Below, one piece after another: positions 17,445 through 26,852 of a stretch of DNA of 34,819 nucleotides (position 1 is its first letter; each line of letters begins with the position of its first letter). This DNA comes from Bacillota bacterium (lineage in GTDB: Bacteria > Bacillota > Clostridia > Oscillospirales > Oscillospiraceae). Location: the NCBI GenBank assembly GCA_021199635.1, contig JAJQHS010000047.1:1-34819 (forward strand). Direction: 5' to 3'. The notes below the pieces were generated by a model. That model was not told the DNA's origin. It saw only the letters and a list, made by a program, of their open reading frames with translations, and ran no database searches. The position numbers were made by a program, and so were the translations under genes.

Positions 17445-18854
17445 TCATTTTGTCAGCGGTGCTTCCTCCGCCCGCATCATACGCACGATCTTCCGGATCA
17501 CGGGGATCACGATGATCACCGCCATGATCCCGGTGCAGACGTTGCTGACCATCATGGTAATGCCCACGGCCTCCTCCCCCAGGGAGGTGAACCGCTGCAG
17601 CGCCCACAGCACCGGCACCCGGAACACGAACACCCGGGAAACGTTCAGCAGCAGTGTCAGCTTGGTATAGCCATAGCCCAGCAGCAGCGCCGTAGTAGCA
17701 GAATGGATGCCCAGCGTCACGTAGCCCACCATTTCCCAGCGGTGAATGGCCACGATGGCATCGCAGAAGCTCTGGTCGAAATTGTTTTTCGACTGGGCGA
17801 ATATCCGCGCCAGATACGGCAGGGTCTGGGACACCACAGCCAATCCCACGACACCGATCAGCACATCCACCGCCAGCAGCCAGAAATACAGCTGCAGGGT
17901 GCGCCGGTACTTGGCGGCGCCCCGGTTCTGGCTGATCAGCGGAGCCGCGCCGTCATTGAAGCCCGTATGCCAGGAGGTGGTCAGGCCGCCGATGTTGTTG
18001 GAAATTCCCAGCGCCCCCACCGTCAGGCTGCCGTAATTGCCGGACATGGAGTTGACGATCACCTTGCCCCCGGCAAAGAGCATTTTCTCCGCCGCCACCG
18101 GGTAGGACAGGTTCAGGATGGGCAGGACGGTAGGCTTGTCCATGCGGATATTTTTGGGGGAGAAGCGGAATGCTCCCTCGTCCCGGCGCATGGAGAGCAG
18201 GGCGTAGCCCAGCAGCAGCAGCTGGCTGATCAGCGTGGCCACCGCGATCATCATCAGCCCGCTTTGCAGCACGTACACGAAAATCGCGGACAGTGCCAGC
18301 TTGACCACCACGACCACGGTGTTCAGCGCCAGGATTTTCTTCCCGTGGCCCCGGCTGCGCTCCATCGCCAGGTACACCGTGTTGAAGAAGTTGACCACCA
18401 GCGTCAGGATTTCCACCCGGAAATAGCCCGCGCCCACGGCGATCAGCTCCTCCGGCGTTTGCAGCAGCCGCAGGAACGGCTCCGCGAAGGGGACCATGCC
18501 GATGGCCAGCACCACGCTGACGATAACAGCCAGGGTATACACCGTGGCCACCCGGCTGCGGACGCTGTCGTAATCTCCCCGGCCGTAGGCCTCGGAAATT
18601 TTGATGCTTCCGCCCACGGCCAGGCCGCTGCCCAGCGCCGTGATCATCAGGGTGATCTGGGTCAGGCAGGACACGGCGGACACCGCGTCCGAGCCAATGT
18701 AGGAGGCCATCAGCGCGTCGAGGATCTTGAAAACCGTTTGCAGCGCCTGGAACAGCGCCAGCGGTCCGCAGGATGTCAGCAGGACCCGCAGCGGGTGTGC
18801 CTGCAAGGCGTAGGCGCGAAAGGACTCATCCTGCTTGGATGCAGTAAAACCCAT
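17445..18854 (-). CDS. MATE family efflux transporter
   Basis: 469 aa: RVLLTSCGPLALFQALQTVFKILDALMASYIGSDAVSAVSCLTQITLMITALGSGLAVGGSIKISEAYGRGD, typical MATE/norM-like repeat. Confidence 0.9.
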   Translation of the reverse strand: MGFTASKQDESFRAYALQAHPLRVLLTSCGPLALFQALQTVFKILDALMASYIGSDAVSAVSCLTQITLMITALGSGLAVGGSIKISEAYGRGDYDSVRSRVATVYTLAVIVSVVLAIGMVPFAEPFLRLLQTPEELIAVGAGYFRVEILTLVVNFFNTVYLAMERSRGHGKKILALNTVVVVVKLALSAIFVYVLQSGLMMIAVATLISQLLLLGYALLSMRRDEGAFRFSPKNIRMDKPTVLPILNLSYPVAAEKMLFAGGKVIVNSMSGNYGSLTVGALGISNNIGGLTTSWHTGFNDGAAPLISQNRGAAKYRRTLQLYFWLLAVDVLIGVVGLAVVSQTLPYLARIFAQSKNNFDQSFCDAIVAIHRWEMVGYVTLGIHSATTALLLGYGYTKLTLLLNVSRVFVFRVPVLWALQRFTSLGEEAVGITMMVSNVCTGIMAVIIVIPVIRKIVRMMRAEEAPLTK

Positions 18855-18908
18855 GGAAAAAGAGGATCTCCTTCTATATTCAGTATACGAAAGTCCCGGA
18901 ATCGGGGC

Positions 18909-20381
18909 TTACAGCACTACGCCGTCCTTGAAGATGGAGATTTCCCGGAAGCCCTTCTCCTCCGTCCGGGTGGGCTTGCCGGAGGCGACCTCCAGCACCA
19001 GCGCCATCAGATCGGAAGCGGCTTCGTCCAGGGTGCGTGTGCCATCCGCCACCACACCGGCGTTGAAATCGATCCAGCCCTGCTTCTTCTCGGCCAGGGG
19101 GGTGTTGGTGGCGATCTTCAGGGTGGGCGCGGGCGCGCCGAAGGGCGTCCCCCGTCCGGTGGTGAACAGGATCAGGTGCGCACCCGCGGCGGTAAGCGCA
19201 GTGGAGGACACCAGGTCATTGCCCGGCCCGTAGAGCATGTTCAGGCCCTTGGTGGTCACGGCATCCCCGTAGCCGATCACATCCATGATCGGCGCGGAGC
19301 CGCCCTTCTGGACGCAGCCGCAGGACTTATCCTCCAGGGTGGTGATGCCGCCCTGCTTATTGCCCGGGCTGGGATTGTCGTAAACCACCTCGCCATGGCG
19401 GATAAAGTAGTTCTTGAAGCCATTGATCATGGATACCGCCTTGTCGAACACCTCCCGGTCCACGCAGCGGTTCATCAGGAAACCCTCCGCGCCAAACATT
19501 TCAGGGACCTCAGTCAGGACGGTTGAGCCGCCCTGCGCCACCAGCAGGTCGGAGAACCGCCCCACTGTGGGGTTGGCGGTGATGCCGGACAGGCCGTCCG
19601 ATCCGCCGCACTTCATGCCCACCACCAGCTCGGAGGCCGGGATCGGCTCCCGATGGAACTGCCCGGCGTATGCGGCGCACTGCTGCAGCAGCGTCCGCCC
19701 GGCCTCCATCTCGTCCGGCACCTGCTGGCAGGTCAGGAATTTGACCCGGTCCGGGTCGTAGCTGCCCAGCTCCTCCAGGAACTGCGCATGGGTCAGGTTT
19801 TCACAGCCCAGGCTCAGCACCAGCACGGCGCCGGCATTGGGGTGCCGGGTCAGCGCGGCCAGCAGCTTCCGGGTCTGGGCATGGTCCGCGCCGGTCTGGG
19901 AGCAGCCGAACGGGTGGGGAAAGGTGTACAGCCCGTCGATACTGCCGCCCACCAAGTCCTGGTTCTCCCGAACCAGCGCCTTGGCCACATCGTTGACGCA
20001 GCCGACGGTGGGGATGATCCAAATCTCATTCCGGATGCCCGCCCGGCCCTCCTTGCGGCGGTAGCCCTGGAAAACGCCCGGCTCCGCACTGGGCAAAAAC
20101 TGCACCGCAGGCGTATAGGTGTACGCCATTTCGCCGGAAAGGTTGATTGCCATATTGTGGGTATGCACCCAATCGCCGGCGCAGATAGGCGCAGTGGCAT
20201 GGCCGATGGAGAAGCCGTACTTCACCACCAGGTCGTCCGCATTCAGCGGGCAGAGTGCCATTTTATGCCCCTGCGGGATGTCCATATTGGCCGTAACACC
20301 CGCAAATTCCGTGCCTGCGGGGATAGGATGCAGCGCCACCGCCACATTGTCCGCGGGGTGGATGCGAATAAAATCAGGCAT
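18909..20381 (-). CDS. uxaA: Altronate dehydratase (UxaA family)
   Basis: 490 aa with an N-terminal SAF-like region. GMKCGGSDGLSGITANPTVGRFSDLLVAQGGSTVLTEVPEMFGAE and TTLEDKSCGCVQKGGSAPIMDVIGYGD are UxaA hallmarks. Confidence 0.93.
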   Translation of the reverse strand: MPDFIRIHPADNVAVALHPIPAGTEFAGVTANMDIPQGHKMALCPLNADDLVVKYGFSIGHATAPICAGDWVHTHNMAINLSGEMAYTYTPAVQFLPSAEPGVFQGYRRKEGRAGIRNEIWIIPTVGCVNDVAKALVRENQDLVGGSIDGLYTFPHPFGCSQTGADHAQTRKLLAALTRHPNAGAVLVLSLGCENLTHAQFLEELGSYDPDRVKFLTCQQVPDEMEAGRTLLQQCAAYAGQFHREPIPASELVVGMKCGGSDGLSGITANPTVGRFSDLLVAQGGSTVLTEVPEMFGAEGFLMNRCVDREVFDKAVSMINGFKNYFIRHGEVVYDNPSPGNKQGGITTLEDKSCGCVQKGGSAPIMDVIGYGDAVTTKGLNMLYGPGNDLVSSTALTAAGAHLILFTTGRGTPFGAPAPTLKIATNTPLAEKKQGWIDFNAGVVADGTRTLDEAASDLMALVLEVASGKPTRTEEKGFREISIFKDGVVL

Positions 20382-20414
20382 ATCGTGATCTCCTTTATTC
20401 TGGCATGGGAATCA

Positions 20415-20445
20415 ACGGGTCTGCCGCAGGACGCAGCAGACCCGT
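20415..20445 (-). other. Intercistronic stem-loop between uxaB and uxaA
   Basis: ACGGGTCTGC / GCAGACCCGT, perfect 10-bp stem with an 11-nt loop. No T-run follows on the minus strand. Confidence 0.7.
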
Positions 20446-20465
20446 ATATCCGGTGTTGCAGTGAT

Positions 20466-21965
20466 TTACAGGCAGGCTTTGTATGCGGCAATGGCGCCCT
20501 GGGTGCGGATCATCTTCAGATTCTCCACAGTGGCACTCTCGAATCCGGCGATCTGCGTCAGATCCTGTCCCCACATCTGCTGGTTGGTCATAACGGCGTG
20601 CACCAGTTCCTCCGGAGTATCGTTCCGGTGGGCATAGTAGAATTCCAGCACCCAGCGGTCATCCGAGCAGGCATAGGTGTTGCCCTTGGGACGGCGGCAG
20701 ATCAGCGCCTTGTCCGTCAGCTCCTGGATGTCGTTGGAGAAGAAGGCAATGTATGCCGCGAAGCTCATGGTCAGGCAGGTGGGCAGGTGCCCCTTCAGGG
20801 AGATGTACTCCAGGAAGGAGGGCATATTCCTGGCGCGCCACTTGGAGGTGGAGTTCAGGGAAATGCTCATCAGCTCATGGTTCACAAACGGATTGTTGAA
20901 CCGGTCCTGAACCGCCGCAGCAAACTGCTTGCAGTCCTCCTGGTCCAGGGGCAGGATCGGCACGATCTCCTCCAGCAGCATTTTGTTCATGTAGCCCAGG
21001 ATGGTGGGATCGTTCATGCAGTCCCGGACGATGTCAAAGCCGCCCAGGTATGCGCCCAGGACGAAGCCGGTGTGCGCGCCGTTGAGGATGCGCACCTTCC
21101 GCTTCTTATAGGGGGTCATATCCGGCGTGACGAACACCTTGTCCTCCAGCCCGGCCTTCCGGAAGGGCAGCACATCGTTGAGCTTGGGGTCGCCCTCAAT
21201 GACCCAGACGCCGAACACCTCGCCCACATCCAGCAGCGGGTCAGCATAGCCGTGCTTCTGCTCCAGCTGGGCGACCTCCTCCGGGTCGCGGATGCGGCCG
21301 GGGACGATGCGGTCCACCAGGGAACCGCAGAAGGTGCAGTCGTGGTTTACATAATTGCTGAACTCTGGCTCCAGCCCCCACTGCGCCACGTACTGGTTGA
21401 CGCACTTGAGCAGCTCCTTGCCGTTATTGTCGATCAGCTCGCAGGCCAGGATGATCAGCCCCTTCTTCCCTGCCTTCCAGCGCCGGTACAGCACCTGGGT
21501 GAGCTTGCCCGGGAAGGAACTGGCGGGCACATCCTCCAGCGCACAGGCGGGATCGTAGACGATACCGGCCTCGGTGGTGTTGGAAACGATGTACTCCAGA
21601 TCATCGGACACCGCCACCTCCATCATGGCGTCGAAGCCCGCCTTCTCATAAGGGTTCAGGCAGCGGGAAACGGAAGAAATGACCCGCTTGTCGTCCACCT
21701 TCTGGCCGTTCTGGCTGCCCCGCAGGTACAGCGTGTACAGGCCCTCCTGCTCGTTGATCATCCCCGCAAGGCCGGGGGCGATGGGCTGCACCAGGACGCA
21801 TTTGCCGTTCCATCCGGCGTTCTCGTTGGCCAGGTCGAACCAGTAGTCCACGAACGCGCGCAGGAAATTGCCCTCGCCAAATTGCAGCACCTTCTCCGGC
21901 GCGTCCTTGAGAATGTAGCCGCTGTAGCCGGATTTTTCCAGGGTTGCGTAGTTAAGTTTTTCCAT
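20466..21965 (-). CDS. uxaB: Tagaturonate reductase (UxaB family)
   Basis: 499 aa: VLQFGEGNFLRAFVDYWFDLANE and RVISSVSRCLNPY...IVSNTTEAGIVYD, mannitol dehydrogenase/UxaB type. Confidence 0.93.
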   Translation of the reverse strand: MEKLNYATLEKSGYSGYILKDAPEKVLQFGEGNFLRAFVDYWFDLANENAGWNGKCVLVQPIAPGLAGMINEQEGLYTLYLRGSQNGQKVDDKRVISSVSRCLNPYEKAGFDAMMEVAVSDDLEYIVSNTTEAGIVYDPACALEDVPASSFPGKLTQVLYRRWKAGKKGLIILACELIDNNGKELLKCVNQYVAQWGLEPEFSNYVNHDCTFCGSLVDRIVPGRIRDPEEVAQLEQKHGYADPLLDVGEVFGVWVIEGDPKLNDVLPFRKAGLEDKVFVTPDMTPYKKRKVRILNGAHTGFVLGAYLGGFDIVRDCMNDPTILGYMNKMLLEEIVPILPLDQEDCKQFAAAVQDRFNNPFVNHELMSISLNSTSKWRARNMPSFLEYISLKGHLPTCLTMSFAAYIAFFSNDIQELTDKALICRRPKGNTYACSDDRWVLEFYYAHRNDTPEELVHAVMTNQQMWGQDLTQIAGFESATVENLKMIRTQGAIAAYKACL

Positions 21966-22028
21966 GGGAATCTACCTCCTGACAGACATTATCTGTAAAA
22001 TTTCAATGGAATGCCGTGTGCTTCCCGG

Positions 22029-22820
22029 TCAGGGCTGCTTGCCGATATAGGCCAGGATGCCGCCGTCCACATACAGGATGTGGCCGTTGACGAAATTGGA
22101 AGCGTCGCTGGCCAGGAATACCGTAGGCCCGACCAGGTCCTCCGTGGTGCCCCAGCGGCCTGCCGGGGTCTTGGACAGGATGAACTGGTCAAACGGATGG
22201 CGGCTACCGTCCGCCTGCCGCTCCCGCAGGGGCGCGGTCTGCTGGGTGGCGATGTAGCCCGGGCCGATGCCGTTGCACTGGATGTTGGCCTCGCCGTACT
22301 CGGAGCAGATGTTCTTCGTCAGCATTTTCAGGCCGCCCTTCGCCGCAGCGTAAGCGGACACGGTTTCCCGCCCCAGCTCGCTCATCATGGAGCAGATGTT
22401 GATGATCTTGCCATGCCCCTTCTTCACCATGCCGGGGATCACCGCCTTGGAGACGATGAACGGGGCGACCAGATCCACGTCGATGACCTTGGAGAAGTCC
22501 TCCACGCTCATCTCGGTCATGGGAATGCGCTTGATCACACCGGCGTTGTTCACCAGGATGTCGATCACGCCCACCTCCGCCTCGATCTGCGCCACCAGGT
22601 TCTGCACAGCGGCCTCGTCCGTGACATCGGCCACGTAGCCGTGGACCGCGATGCCCTCCTTGGCATAGGCGGCGATGCCCCGCTCCTTGCTGGATTCGCT
22701 GGAGCAGTTGAAGCAGACCGTTGCGCCTGCCTGCGCCAGGCCCACGCCCAGCGCAAAGCCGATGGAATGGGCGCCGCCGGTGACCAGCGCCACCTTCCCA
22801 GTCAGATCAAATAGATTCAT
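22029..22820 (-). CDS. SDR family oxidoreductase, gluconate 5-dehydrogenase / KduD-like
   Basis: 263 aa: VALVTGGAHSIG, LVNNAGVIKRIPM, YAAAKGGLKMLTKNICSEYG, FLASDASNFVNGHILYVDGG. Confidence 0.88.
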   Translation of the reverse strand: MNLFDLTGKVALVTGGAHSIGFALGVGLAQAGATVCFNCSSESSKERGIAAYAKEGIAVHGYVADVTDEAAVQNLVAQIEAEVGVIDILVNNAGVIKRIPMTEMSVEDFSKVIDVDLVAPFIVSKAVIPGMVKKGHGKIINICSMMSELGRETVSAYAAAKGGLKMLTKNICSEYGEANIQCNGIGPGYIATQQTAPLRERQADGSRHPFDQFILSKTPAGRWGTTEDLVGPTVFLASDASNFVNGHILYVDGGILAYIGKQP

Positions 22821-23961
22821 GATTCTTTTCCTCCTTTTCAGAACGTAAAAGTTCGGTATAGCACATCAGGAACGGTGCCAGGCCCTTGGCATCGTTTTCC
22901 ACCACAGGCTCGGAAATGTAGTATTCGTAGCTTCCGTCCCGGCGGCGGTTATTCTCCGGGCCAAGCCCTGCCACCAGGCAGATGCCGCCCAGGTTCAGCT
23001 TGCCGTCCGTTTGGGTCAGGTAACGGCTGCAGATGCTGTGGAAGATGGCCGCGCCGGTTTCGCTGTAGGTGCTGTCCAGAATGCCCAGGCGCGCGCCCTT
23101 CAGGTAGAAATAGGCTACCATCGCGGAGCCGGAGGTTTCGGGGTAATTCCCCTCCCCGCCGATCCGTGTGGGCACCTGCCAGAGCATGCCGCTTTCCTTG
23201 TCGATATAGGGAAGGAGATTTTTTGCCAATTCCCTGGCGATTCCGGTCATTTCCTCCCGGAATTCCGTATTTTCCTCAGAAATTTCCGCGGTCACGTCCA
23301 CAAGCGCGGCGCTGAACCAGCCCAGGCTACGCAGCCAGGGGTTCCGGGAGCAGCCGTCCTCCCCCGCCCAGAAGGCCTTGCCGCTGGCGTCGTAGCCATG
23401 GCGGTAAAGCCCAGTCTGCGGGTCGTACATCCGGCGGCGCACCGTGCGGAACTGGCGGAGGATGTCGCCGCTGGCCTCCCCATTTTCATACTCCGTGGTG
23501 TAGCGGGCATAGAACACCTGTGCCATATAAAGCCCGTCCAGCCAGACCTGGTTGGGATAGATGGCCTTGTGCCAGAAGCTGCCCTCCGATGTCCGGGGCT
23601 GGTTGCGCAGCTGGGTGCGCAGCACCTCCATCGCGCGGCGGTACTTCTCCTTGCCGCTGGCGTGGTACACGTCAAACAGCACCCGCCCCTCGCAGATGTT
23701 GTCCAGATTGTACTCCGATTCTTTGTAGCCCAGCAGGGAGCCGTCCTCCGAAACGTAGTAGGACAGGAAATTCTCCACAAAATCGTAGTACCGCTGCTCC
23801 CCGGTGATGGTGTGCAGGTTCAGCAGCGCGGTCATCATGCACCCGTCGATGTAGTTCCAGCCATTGATTTTCCCCTGGCGGATCTTCTCAATGTTCCACA
23901 GCGGCTTGTCCGGCGTGGACTCCGCCAGGATCCGCTCCACATAGCGCTCGATATCGTTCAT
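22807..23961 (-). CDS. Glycoside hydrolase family 88/105 (unsaturated rhamnogalacturonyl/galacturonyl hydrolase, YteR/YesR-like), no signal peptide
   Basis: 384 aa: WNYIDGCMMTALLNLHTITGEQRYYDFVENFLSYYV, WLDGLYMAQVFYARY, RNPWLRSLGWFSAALVDV. Confidence 0.9.
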   Translation of the reverse strand: MNDIERYVERILAESTPDKPLWNIEKIRQGKINGWNYIDGCMMTALLNLHTITGEQRYYDFVENFLSYYVSEDGSLLGYKESEYNLDNICEGRVLFDVYHASGKEKYRRAMEVLRTQLRNQPRTSEGSFWHKAIYPNQVWLDGLYMAQVFYARYTTEYENGEASGDILRQFRTVRRRMYDPQTGLYRHGYDASGKAFWAGEDGCSRNPWLRSLGWFSAALVDVTAEISEENTEFREEMTGIARELAKNLLPYIDKESGMLWQVPTRIGGEGNYPETSGSAMVAYFYLKGARLGILDSTYSETGAAIFHSICSRYLTQTDGKLNLGGICLVAGLGPENNRRRDGSYEYYISEPVVENDAKGLAPFLMCYTELLRSEKEEKNHESI

Positions 23962-25499
23962 TCGTCGGTCACCTCACCTACGGACCGCAGGGTCAGCCGT
24001 TCGCCGTCCTGCCCGTCCATCACCACATTTTTCAGATGCACCTTCTCCACGCCGTTGAAATACAGCCCGCGCTTGCATTCCGGCTCCACATAGTCCATCA
24101 TCGCCGGGCGGCCGGTTTCCGCGTCCGGCTTGAAGGTGAAATGCACATTTTCGATGGTCACGCTGCCGATGGGACGCTCCGGAAGGCCGTAAAAATAGCC
24201 AGCCGCCCATTCGCAGTCGGTGCATTCCATATCCCGGAAGGTGAACGCGCCCAGGTACGGCGTCGTATCATCCACAGGATGGAGCGCCTTGCTCCAAACG
24301 ATCTCCTCATGGCCGTCAGGGTCGCAGAAATAGAACATGTTCATCACCAGCGGCGCCATAACGTTTTCCATGCGGATGTTGGAGAACAGCACATCATCGA
24401 TCACCGCGTATTTGCCCCGGCCGCGGCGGGTCTTGATCCGCAGGCCCCGCTCCGTATGCCGGAAGAAGCACTGGCTTACCGACAGCTCCCGCAGGCCGCC
24501 GGACATTTCGCTGCCCAGCACCACAGCGCCGTGGGCATACTCCATCAGGCAGTTGCGCACCAGGTGGCGGGTCGCCGGTGTGCGGTACTTCATACCCATG
24601 TAGATTTTCCCGGATTTGATGGCGATGGCATCATCGCCCACGCTGAAGCGCACGCCGATCAGCTTCACATCATCGCAGGACTCCGGGTTGATGCCGTCGG
24701 TATTGGGGCTGATCCGGGGTGCTTCCACCGCCATGTCATAGAAGGCGATCCCCTTGCTGAAGAAGGGATGGAAATGCCACGAGGCGGAATTCTTCCCCAG
24801 AATACCGTGGAAGGTCACGTTCCGGCAGTTGTTCAGGAACACCAGCCGGGGGCGCCCGATGGGCCGGGTCTTCACATTTTCCCACCAGGTGGAGCTGGGG
24901 GCGTTGCCGTCAATGGTGCCCCGCCCTACGATGGCCACATCCTCCACATAGAATCCGCTGACCAGACTCTGGCGGCAGGTGCAGGGATTGCCCTCCCAGG
25001 AGCTGATCTGATGCACTTCCCCGCCGGCGGCGTCGGGGACCTCCCCCGGAAGGAGCGGATAATGCTCCTCCACCACGTCGCCCAGCAGCACAGCGCCGGA
25101 CTGCAGCTCCAGCGTCAGGTGGGACTTGAGCACCAGCGGGCGCACAGGATAGGTTCCGGCGGGGACCGTGACCCGTCCCCCCGGCGGGCAGGCGTAAATG
25201 GCGTTCTGGATGGCTGCGGTATCGTCACCGCTGCCCGCGCCCTGCGCACCAAAATCCCGCACATTCAGGCATGCCGTCTCCGTGCGGGTCGTAATTACCA
25301 GGGTATCCTCACCCACAGAAATAGAATACTCCGTTCCGGGCTTCAAGTCAAGAAGGGAAAAAACATTCGTCCGCACCTGCACCGCTGTGCTGACGCCGTT
25401 GACGCGCACATCATAGGCGTCCGGGGCGTAATAGGGGGATGTGTTTTCCAGTTCAAAGCAGGCCGAAACGGAGGATGTATAAAGGCAATGAAATTTCAT
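23958..25499 (-). CDS. Glycoside hydrolase family 28 (polygalacturonase-like), no signal peptide
   Basis: NTDGINPESCDDVKLIGVRFSVGDDAIAIKSG, HGAVVLGSEMSGG, RIKTRRGRG; N-terminal Fn3-like region. The track ORF starts at 25535, but Met13 (25499; MKFHCLYTSS) has an RBS-like GAGG upstream. Confidence 0.9.
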   Translation of the reverse strand: MKFHCLYTSSVSACFELENTSPYYAPDAYDVRVNGVSTAVQVRTNVFSLLDLKPGTEYSISVGEDTLVITTRTETACLNVRDFGAQGAGSGDDTAAIQNAIYACPPGGRVTVPAGTYPVRPLVLKSHLTLELQSGAVLLGDVVEEHYPLLPGEVPDAAGGEVHQISSWEGNPCTCRQSLVSGFYVEDVAIVGRGTIDGNAPSSTWWENVKTRPIGRPRLVFLNNCRNVTFHGILGKNSASWHFHPFFSKGIAFYDMAVEAPRISPNTDGINPESCDDVKLIGVRFSVGDDAIAIKSGKIYMGMKYRTPATRHLVRNCLMEYAHGAVVLGSEMSGGLRELSVSQCFFRHTERGLRIKTRRGRGKYAVIDDVLFSNIRMENVMAPLVMNMFYFCDPDGHEEIVWSKALHPVDDTTPYLGAFTFRDMECTDCEWAAGYFYGLPERPIGSVTIENVHFTFKPDAETGRPAMMDYVEPECKRGLYFNGVEKVHLKNVVMDGQDGERLTLRSVGEVTDE

Positions 25500-25589
25500 A
25501 CCAGATACCTCGCATGGAATGGAATCCGGGCGCATGGCAGGGCAGCAGGAGACTGCCGTACCCGGCGTCCGGGATCGCCGGTTTTGAAT

Positions 25590-25631
25590 GGAAGCCTGGG
25601 GCGCAGAGCCTGCACCCCATCAATCGCTTCC
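25590..25631 (-). other. Intercistronic stem-loop between the ABC ATPase and GH28
   Basis: Nested inverted repeats GGAAGC...GCTTCC (25590-25595 / 25626-25631) and TGGGG...CCCCA (25597-25601 / 25615-25619). Confidence 0.55.
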
Positions 25632-25643
25632 GGTTATAAAGAT

Positions 25644-26750
25644 TCAGGATTGCGCAGCAATACGCATCTGCTGGGGGATCACGTTTTCCGTTTCCGCGTC
25701 AAACAGGTACGTGCTGCTTACAGGGATGGAGAAAGAGATCTCGCTGTCCACCGCGGGGGCGTCATGCGGATTGACCTTCAGGATGGCGTTCACATTGCCA
25801 ATGTTGACATAGACATTGGTGTTGTCGCCCAGCATTTCCGTCAGCTCCACCTGCGCGTTCAGCACATAGGCATCCGGCTGCGCGCCCAGGGTGATGGCCT
25901 CGGGACGGAAGCCAAAGTAGACCTCCTTGCCCTCATACTCCGCCTTGTGGGTGCCCAGGTTGGCGGAAATATCGTAGGACTTTCCGGCGATGTCGATGCA
26001 TCCGTCCGTCACCTTGCTGCGGATGAAATTCATGGGCGGCTCGCCGATGAATCCGGCCACGAACAGGTTCGCCGGCTCATAGTACAGTTCATAAGGCGTG
26101 CCCACCTGCTGGATATAGCCCGCCTTCATGATCACGATGCGGTCCGCCAGGGTCATGGCCTCCACCTGGTCATGGGTGACGTAGATGGTGGTCGCGCCGG
26201 TTTCCCGATGGATCTGGGCGATCTCCGCGCGCATGGTCACGCGCTGCTTCGCATCCAGGTTGCTCAGCGGCTCATCCATCAGGAACACACCCACCTTGCG
26301 GATGATGGCGCGGCCGACCGCGACACGCTGCCGCTGGCCGCCGGACAGCGCCCGGGGCATACGGTCCAGGTAATCCGTCAGGCCGAGGATCTTGGCGGTT
26401 TTCTTCACCTTGGCATCGATCACATCCTCGTCCACGCCCTGCAGCTGCAGGCCGAAGGCCAGGTTGTCATATACGGACATCTGCGGATACAGGGCATAGC
26501 TCTGGAAGACCATGGCGATCTCTCTCTCCCGGGGGCCCTTGTCATTGGCATATTCCCCGTTGATCAGCAGCTCGCCCTTGCTGATTTCCTCCAGCCCGGC
26601 GATCATGCGCAGGGTGGTGGATTTTCCGCAGCCGGACGAACCGACGAACACAATGAACTCGCCCTTTTCAATTTCCAGGTTGAAATCGTGCACTGCATGG
26701 AAACCGTTGGGATATATTTTGTTGATTCCTTTCAGCGTCAAGTATGCCAT
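25644..26750 (-). CDS. Sugar ABC transporter ATP-binding protein (MsmX/UgpC type), copy 2
   Basis: MAYLTLKGINKIYPNGFHAVHDFNLEIEKGEFIVFVGSSGCGKST; LSGGQRQRVAVGRAIIR; MDEPLSNLDAKQR; TOBE-like tail. Start assigned to the internal Met of the 26846 ORF. Confidence 0.93.
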   Translation of the reverse strand: MAYLTLKGINKIYPNGFHAVHDFNLEIEKGEFIVFVGSSGCGKSTTLRMIAGLEEISKGELLINGEYANDKGPREREIAMVFQSYALYPQMSVYDNLAFGLQLQGVDEDVIDAKVKKTAKILGLTDYLDRMPRALSGGQRQRVAVGRAIIRKVGVFLMDEPLSNLDAKQRVTMRAEIAQIHRETGATTIYVTHDQVEAMTLADRIVIMKAGYIQQVGTPYELYYEPANLFVAGFIGEPPMNFIRSKVTDGCIDIAGKSYDISANLGTHKAEYEGKEVYFGFRPEAITLGAQPDAYVLNAQVELTEMLGDNTNVYVNIGNVNAILKVNPHDAPAVDSEISFSIPVSSTYLFDAETENVIPQQMRIAAQS

Positions 26751-26828
26751 ATTCCGATACTCCTTTAACTCAAGTCGATTCTCTATGGGGTTACATCCGG
26801 ACATTTCCGGAGCTTGGGAACGGAACCG

Positions 26829-26847
26829 CGTGCCGCGCGCAGGCACG
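26829..26847 (-). other. Intercistronic stem-loop upstream of ABC ATPase copy 2
   Basis: CGTGCC/GGCACG 6-bp stem, 7-nt loop. It overlaps the 3' edge of the gap before the 221-aa gene. Confidence 0.45.
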
Positions 26848-26852
26848 GCCGT

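Noticed and set aside
17442-19526. 694-aa plus-strand ORF antisense to MATE and uxaA
   Set aside because: Exact-register antisense; His/Gln-rich translation typical of antisense frames.
24036-26768. 910-aa plus-strand ORF spanning GH28 and the ABC ATPase
   Set aside because: Exact-register antisense of two well-supported genes; an artefact of codon bias.
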